NCBI GenBank assembly: GCA_012729145.1
Contig: JAAYDT010000012.1
Coordinates: forward strand, 1-45,077
DNA from: Synergistaceae bacterium
Lineage (GTDB): Bacteria; Synergistota; Synergistia; Synergistales; Thermovirgaceae
DNA length: 45,077 nucleotides
Direction of reading: 5' to 3'
The notes beneath the pieces were generated by a model. It was not told the DNA's origin and did not search any database. It worked only from the letters and a program-made list of their open reading frames with translations. Below are positions 42,467-45,077 of this stretch, in pieces (within the stretch, counting starts at the first letter, position 1; every line of letters starts with the position of its first letter). Both the position numbers and the translations under genes were made by a program.

Positions 42467-44443
42467 TTGAACATACCTTCCATGAAGGACATCTTTTCTG
42501 AAAAGGGTCTGCTTTCACGTAGTCTCCCGGGTTTCGAGTACAGGCCCCAGCAGGAGATCCTCGCCGAAAGGGTCATGTCCTGCCTAGTCAACGGCGACGG
42601 AGGTGTCCTCCTGGCCGAGGCGCCGACGGGGACCGGCAAGACCCACGCCCTGCTGGTGCCCTCCATATTCTGGTCCCTGGAGAACGACAAACAGGTCCTC
42701 TTCCTTACCTCGGGGATCCCCCTGCAGGAACAGATCGTCAACCGGGACCTCCCCGACCTTTGCTATTGCCTCGGAGTGGAGGAGCTCCCCTTCGGCCTGA
42801 TCAAGGGTAAACAGAACTATCTCTGCAGGCTAAGGGGAAAGGAGATCGGCGAGCGGGAACTGCTCTCCCTCATGGAGCCTGACCTGGTGAACGACCTGGT
42901 GGCCTGGATGGAGAAGACAGAGACGGGCGACTTCTCCGAACTGGCACTCCCACCCAACCATCCCGTCATAACCTCCGTGTCGGCCGCCTCGGAGATATGC
43001 AGGGGGAACGGATGTCCCTTCAGGGAGAGCTGTTTCCTCCGCAGGGTGGTACAGCAGGCCCAGGACTGGAAGATCATCGTGGCAAACTACCACCTCTTCT
43101 TCTCCTACTCGGCCTCCTCGGGAAGGGGCTTTCCCGTCCCCTTCGACGCCATACTCTGCGACGAGGCCCACCGGCTGACCGAGGCCGCAAGGTCGGCGGC
43201 CACCATGGGGGCCACCGCCGAGGACTGGGCCCGGATAATGGACTTCGGAAGGGCCCGCGTCTTCCCGAGGATGGACTGGATCTCCGACCACGACAGGGAG
43301 AAGCTGGTCTCCCTCGCCGAAGGTGCGAAAAGGGAGTCGGAGAGGCTCTTTCAGCTCTGGAGAAAAGAGATACGCCACGGCGAGATATTCACCGACGAGG
43401 CGGGGCCCCCCGGGAGCTCCGGGGAACTGCTCGACCAGGCCGAGGCGCTTCTGCAGGCCGCCGGAACGCCCCCCGAAAGGGACGGTATCGACGACAGGGA
43501 GGCCGGGGCCCTCTTTTCGCAGTGGAGGGACGGCGTCGACGAGATATCCCGATACACCGGCTGGTGCTCCAGGGTGGACCACTACCCCCAGTGGGCCTAC
43601 TGGTGGGACGGAAAGGGTGTCAACAGCTCTCCCACCTTCTGCGGCGACCTCATCAGGGAGTGGTTCTTCCCCAGGCCTTTGGACGCGCTGGTGGCGGTGT
43701 CGGCCACCATGGCCATCGGGGACGACTTCTCCTTCTGGGAGCAGGAGACGGGCCTGGATCCCACGGAGAGACTCGTCCTCGACTCACCCTTCGACCTCAA
43801 GGAGCAGATGTCCATATGGGTGGTGGACCTCGGCGTCCCCGTAACCGACGAAAGCTACGACGGCCTCGTGGCAAGGATCGCCGAGCAGCTCTGCGACGAC
43901 AACAGCGGCAGCACACTGGTGCTGCTGAGCTCCATAAGGCTCCTTCGGACCGTATCGGAGAGACTCAGGTCGAAGGAGCGACCCTACAGGGTCCTCGTGC
44001 AGGGGGAGCTCCCCCGCAACGAGCTGCTCAGGCTCTTCAGGCACGACCTCTCGTCTGTCCTGGTGGGTAGCGTCTCCTTCAGGGAGGGGATCGACGTCCC
44101 CGGCGAGGGCCTCACCCAGGTCATCATAGACAGGATACCCTTCCCCCACCCGTCGGACCCCGTCCTGGTCACCCGGAGGGCCCTTGAGGGGGAGAGGATG
44201 TTCTTCGGCAACATCCTCCCCAGGGCAAAGCTGCTCCTCAAGCAGGCCGCGGGAAGGCTCATCCGGAGCAAGAGCGACCGTGGCAGGGTGGTCATCCTCG
44301 ACGGCAGGGTGCTGTCGAGGGGCGGGTGGAAGATCACCGAGGCCCTGCCGAAAGTGGGATACCGGAGAGTGGAGGTGGAGATGGAGCAAGGAGACAGGCC
44401 GCAGGAGTCAGGCGGCAGGAAGGGCAAAACGAAAAAGGCGTGA
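42467..44443 (+). CDS. dinG: DinG-family ATP-dependent DNA helicase
   Basis: This is a superfamily 2, Rad3/XPD-type 5'-3' helicase. The 658-residue protein has Walker A APTGTGKTH (K58), DEAH at 232-235, and four cysteines spaced as the iron-sulfur ligands of the family: C120, C178, C183 and C189. C-terminal motifs include GSVSFREGIDVPGEGL and KQAAGRLIRSKSDRG. It starts at TTG 42467, 10 bases after GGAGG. It has no exonuclease domain. It probably repairs or resolves blocked forks or R-loops. No terminator is visible after the stop. Confidence 0.92.
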   Translation: MNIPSMKDIFSEKGLLSRSLPGFEYRPQQEILAERVMSCLVNGDGGVLLAEAPTGTGKTHALLVPSIFWSLENDKQVLFLTSGIPLQEQIVNRDLPDLCYCLGVEELPFGLIKGKQNYLCRLRGKEIGERELLSLMEPDLVNDLVAWMEKTETGDFSELALPPNHPVITSVSAASEICRGNGCPFRESCFLRRVVQQAQDWKIIVANYHLFFSYSASSGRGFPVPFDAILCDEAHRLTEAARSAATMGATAEDWARIMDFGRARVFPRMDWISDHDREKLVSLAEGAKRESERLFQLWRKEIRHGEIFTDEAGPPGSSGELLDQAEALLQAAGTPPERDGIDDREAGALFSQWRDGVDEISRYTGWCSRVDHYPQWAYWWDGKGVNSSPTFCGDLIREWFFPRPLDALVAVSATMAIGDDFSFWEQETGLDPTERLVLDSPFDLKEQMSIWVVDLGVPVTDESYDGLVARIAEQLCDDNSGSTLVLLSSIRLLRTVSERLRSKERPYRVLVQGELPRNELLRLFRHDLSSVLVGSVSFREGIDVPGEGLTQVIIDRIPFPHPSDPVLVTRRALEGERMFFGNILPRAKLLLKQAAGRLIRSKSDRGRVVILDGRVLSRGGWKITEALPKVGYRRVEVEMEQGDRPQESGGRKGKTKKA

Positions 44444-44463
44444 ACGGTCAACGGTGAACGGGA
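44443..44463. repeat. Three tandem 7-base units after dinG
   Basis: AACGGTC, AACGGTG and AACGGGA follow each other from 44443 to 44463, starting in the stop codon region of dinG. The units differ at the end. This is a degenerate direct repeat. Confidence 0.7.
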
Positions 44464-44688
44464 AAGACAAAACCAGACCAAAGACAGGGCGATTATCCAT
44501 AGATTAACGCAGACGTGGCACCTCGTTGGCAAACCTCGGTAGGCTTCGCTCTGCCCTGGCTGGCGCACCGCAAGCGTAGGGTATAGTCGCAGATGAAAAC
44601 AAGTGCAGTTATTCCGAGGGGCAAAGGATCGCGAGGATCTGAGAATACGAAACCTTTTCAAAGAATGTATTTTGCTTGAATATTGTTA

Positions 44689-44705
44689 CATTTTCCCTGA
44701 AAATG
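44689..44705. repeat. Inverted repeat, 7-bp arms
   Basis: CATTTTC (44689-44695) and GAAAATG (44699-44705) are perfect inverted copies around CCT. It lies in the AT-rich tract upstream of the partial RhuM-like gene. Confidence 0.7.
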
Positions 44706-44710
44706 AAAAC

Positions 44711-44744
44711 AATAAAACGTATGCGGTGTTTTATTAATTAATAA
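44711..44744. repeat. Inverted repeat and overlapping 14-bp palindrome
   Basis: AATAAAAC (44711-44718) is inverted as GTTTTATT (44728-44735) with a 9-base loop. TTATTAATTAATAA (44731-44744) is a perfect palindrome that overlaps the second arm. Such dyads can be operators or mutually exclusive hairpins. Confidence 0.65.
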
Positions 44745-44921
44745 TATGGTAGTAAAGTGTCTTAGAGAACGATGCTTCACACAAAAAACATTAATGAAAG
44801 TTGGAAATGGAGGAATAGGAATCAATAGAAAAAAAGTAAAATTGGAGGAAAGGTTTAGTTATTACAAAGTTTATCCCTGACCCTTTTGGTGTACCCCAAA
44901 AAATCTTGCTGGGGGGCAACT

Positions 44922-45077
44922 ATGGCCAAGAAAAAGAACGACTCAAAATCCTCTAACGGAAACTCCTCCGCAATCGCCAAAAACCTGGGTGCTGTGACGA
45001 ATGACCTAACAGTTCTTCCCCCCGAAGGCCAGCTGCTCATATACCAGGATGGCGCCCTCCGCGTTCAGGTGCGTATG
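44922..45077 (+). CDS. Possible RhuM-family protein, N-terminal part
   Basis: ATG 44922 opens a frame that runs off the window after 52 codons; GGGGGG lies 5 bases upstream. The start is polar and low-complexity (MAKKKNDSKSSNGNSSA), followed by PPEGQLLIYQDGALRVQVRM. The second part resembles the opening of RhuM-like proteins (an I-Y-Q-x-D-G-x-x-x-V-x-V-R pattern), a family often in accessory islands and associated with Fic/DOC or toxin-antitoxin neighbourhoods. The region upstream is AT-rich. Only 52 codons are visible, so the family call is tentative. Confidence 0.5.
   Translation, partial: MAKKKNDSKSSNGNSSAIAKNLGAVTNDLTVLPPEGQLLIYQDGALRVQVRM

Larger units (their letters stand above)
44464..44921. 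other. Intergenic region with repeats and AT-rich tract
   Basis: This is the only gap over 300 bases. No gene or RNA is recognized in it. Bases 44464-44640 are of mixed composition with a CGCAGA pair at 44508-44513 and 44588-44593 flanking 74 bases, and may be a decayed repeat. Bases 44640-44880 are strongly AT-rich and contain three inverted repeats (44689-44705, 44711-44735 and the palindrome 44731-44744). The latter may hold the promoter and operator of the next gene. Confidence 0.75.

Noticed and set aside
44855-45040. 61-codon minus-strand frame at the right edge
   Set aside because: It lies opposite the plus-strand frame that has a ribosome binding site and family-like sequence, so it was left out.
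1-45077. CRISPR arrays, tRNA or rRNA genes and transposases
   Set aside because: No regularly spaced repeat array, cloverleaf or transposase was recognized anywhere in the window.

Overview
The window is a gene-dense, GC-rich bacterial chromosome segment. It starts inside the end of an EF-Tu gene and runs straight through a fused S10-spc-alpha ribosomal protein cluster (1-15373). The organism looks diderm: there is an OmpH/Skp-type periplasmic chaperone. It also looks like an amino-acid-using anaerobe: a complete branched-chain amino acid ABC transporter, an L-lysine 6-aminotransferase and a DUF3084 membrane protein. Together these features suggest a member of the Synergistota. That placement is an inference from gene content, not from a tree.

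Region 1 (1-15373, + strand): tuf end, rpsJ-rplC-rplD-rplW-rplB-rpsS-rplV-rpsC-rplP-rpmC-rpsQ, rplN-rplX-rplE-rpsN-rpsH-rplF-rplR-rpsE-rpmD-rplO-secY-adk-map-infA-rpmJ, and rpsM-rpsK-rpsD-rpoA-rplQ. Many neighbours overlap or touch. A possible promoter lies between infA and rpmJ. Several proteins are the zinc-binding forms (S14, L36, S4, L24, Adk). Region 2 (15370-18600): the operon continues with ecfA1-ecfA2-ecfT, the energizing module of an ECF vitamin transporter without its S component, and then truA.

Region 3 (18601-26583): mreB plus a YkgJ-type cysteine-cluster gene; a monocistronic lysine 6-aminotransferase gene with its own promoter and terminator; a DUF3084, zinc-ribbon and GNAT cassette followed by metK and comF; then a minus-strand DUF3343 gene back to back with ompH. 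Region 4 (26600-31125, - strand): livJ-livH-livM-livG-livF, with a consensus-like promoter before livJ and a strong hairpin between livJ and livH. Region 5 (31274-34054): a HAD phosphatase gene overlapping an adenosine-specific kinase family gene, convergent with a sodium:solute symporter gene.

Region 6 (34238-44443): radA-nfeD-slipin, leuS-holA, rpsT (- strand), a PrsW-type membrane protease gene and a DinG-type helicase gene. Region 7 (44444-45077): the sequence changes character. A stretch of short repeats is followed by AT-rich DNA with inverted repeats, then the first 52 codons of a gene that resembles the RhuM family. This looks like the edge of an accessory island.

Most of the window is conserved housekeeping DNA. 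The least explained parts are the DUF3084/zinc-ribbon/GNAT cassette, the 54-codon frame with a perfect ribosome binding site at the end of map, the palindrome between the symporter and radA, and the right-hand edge.
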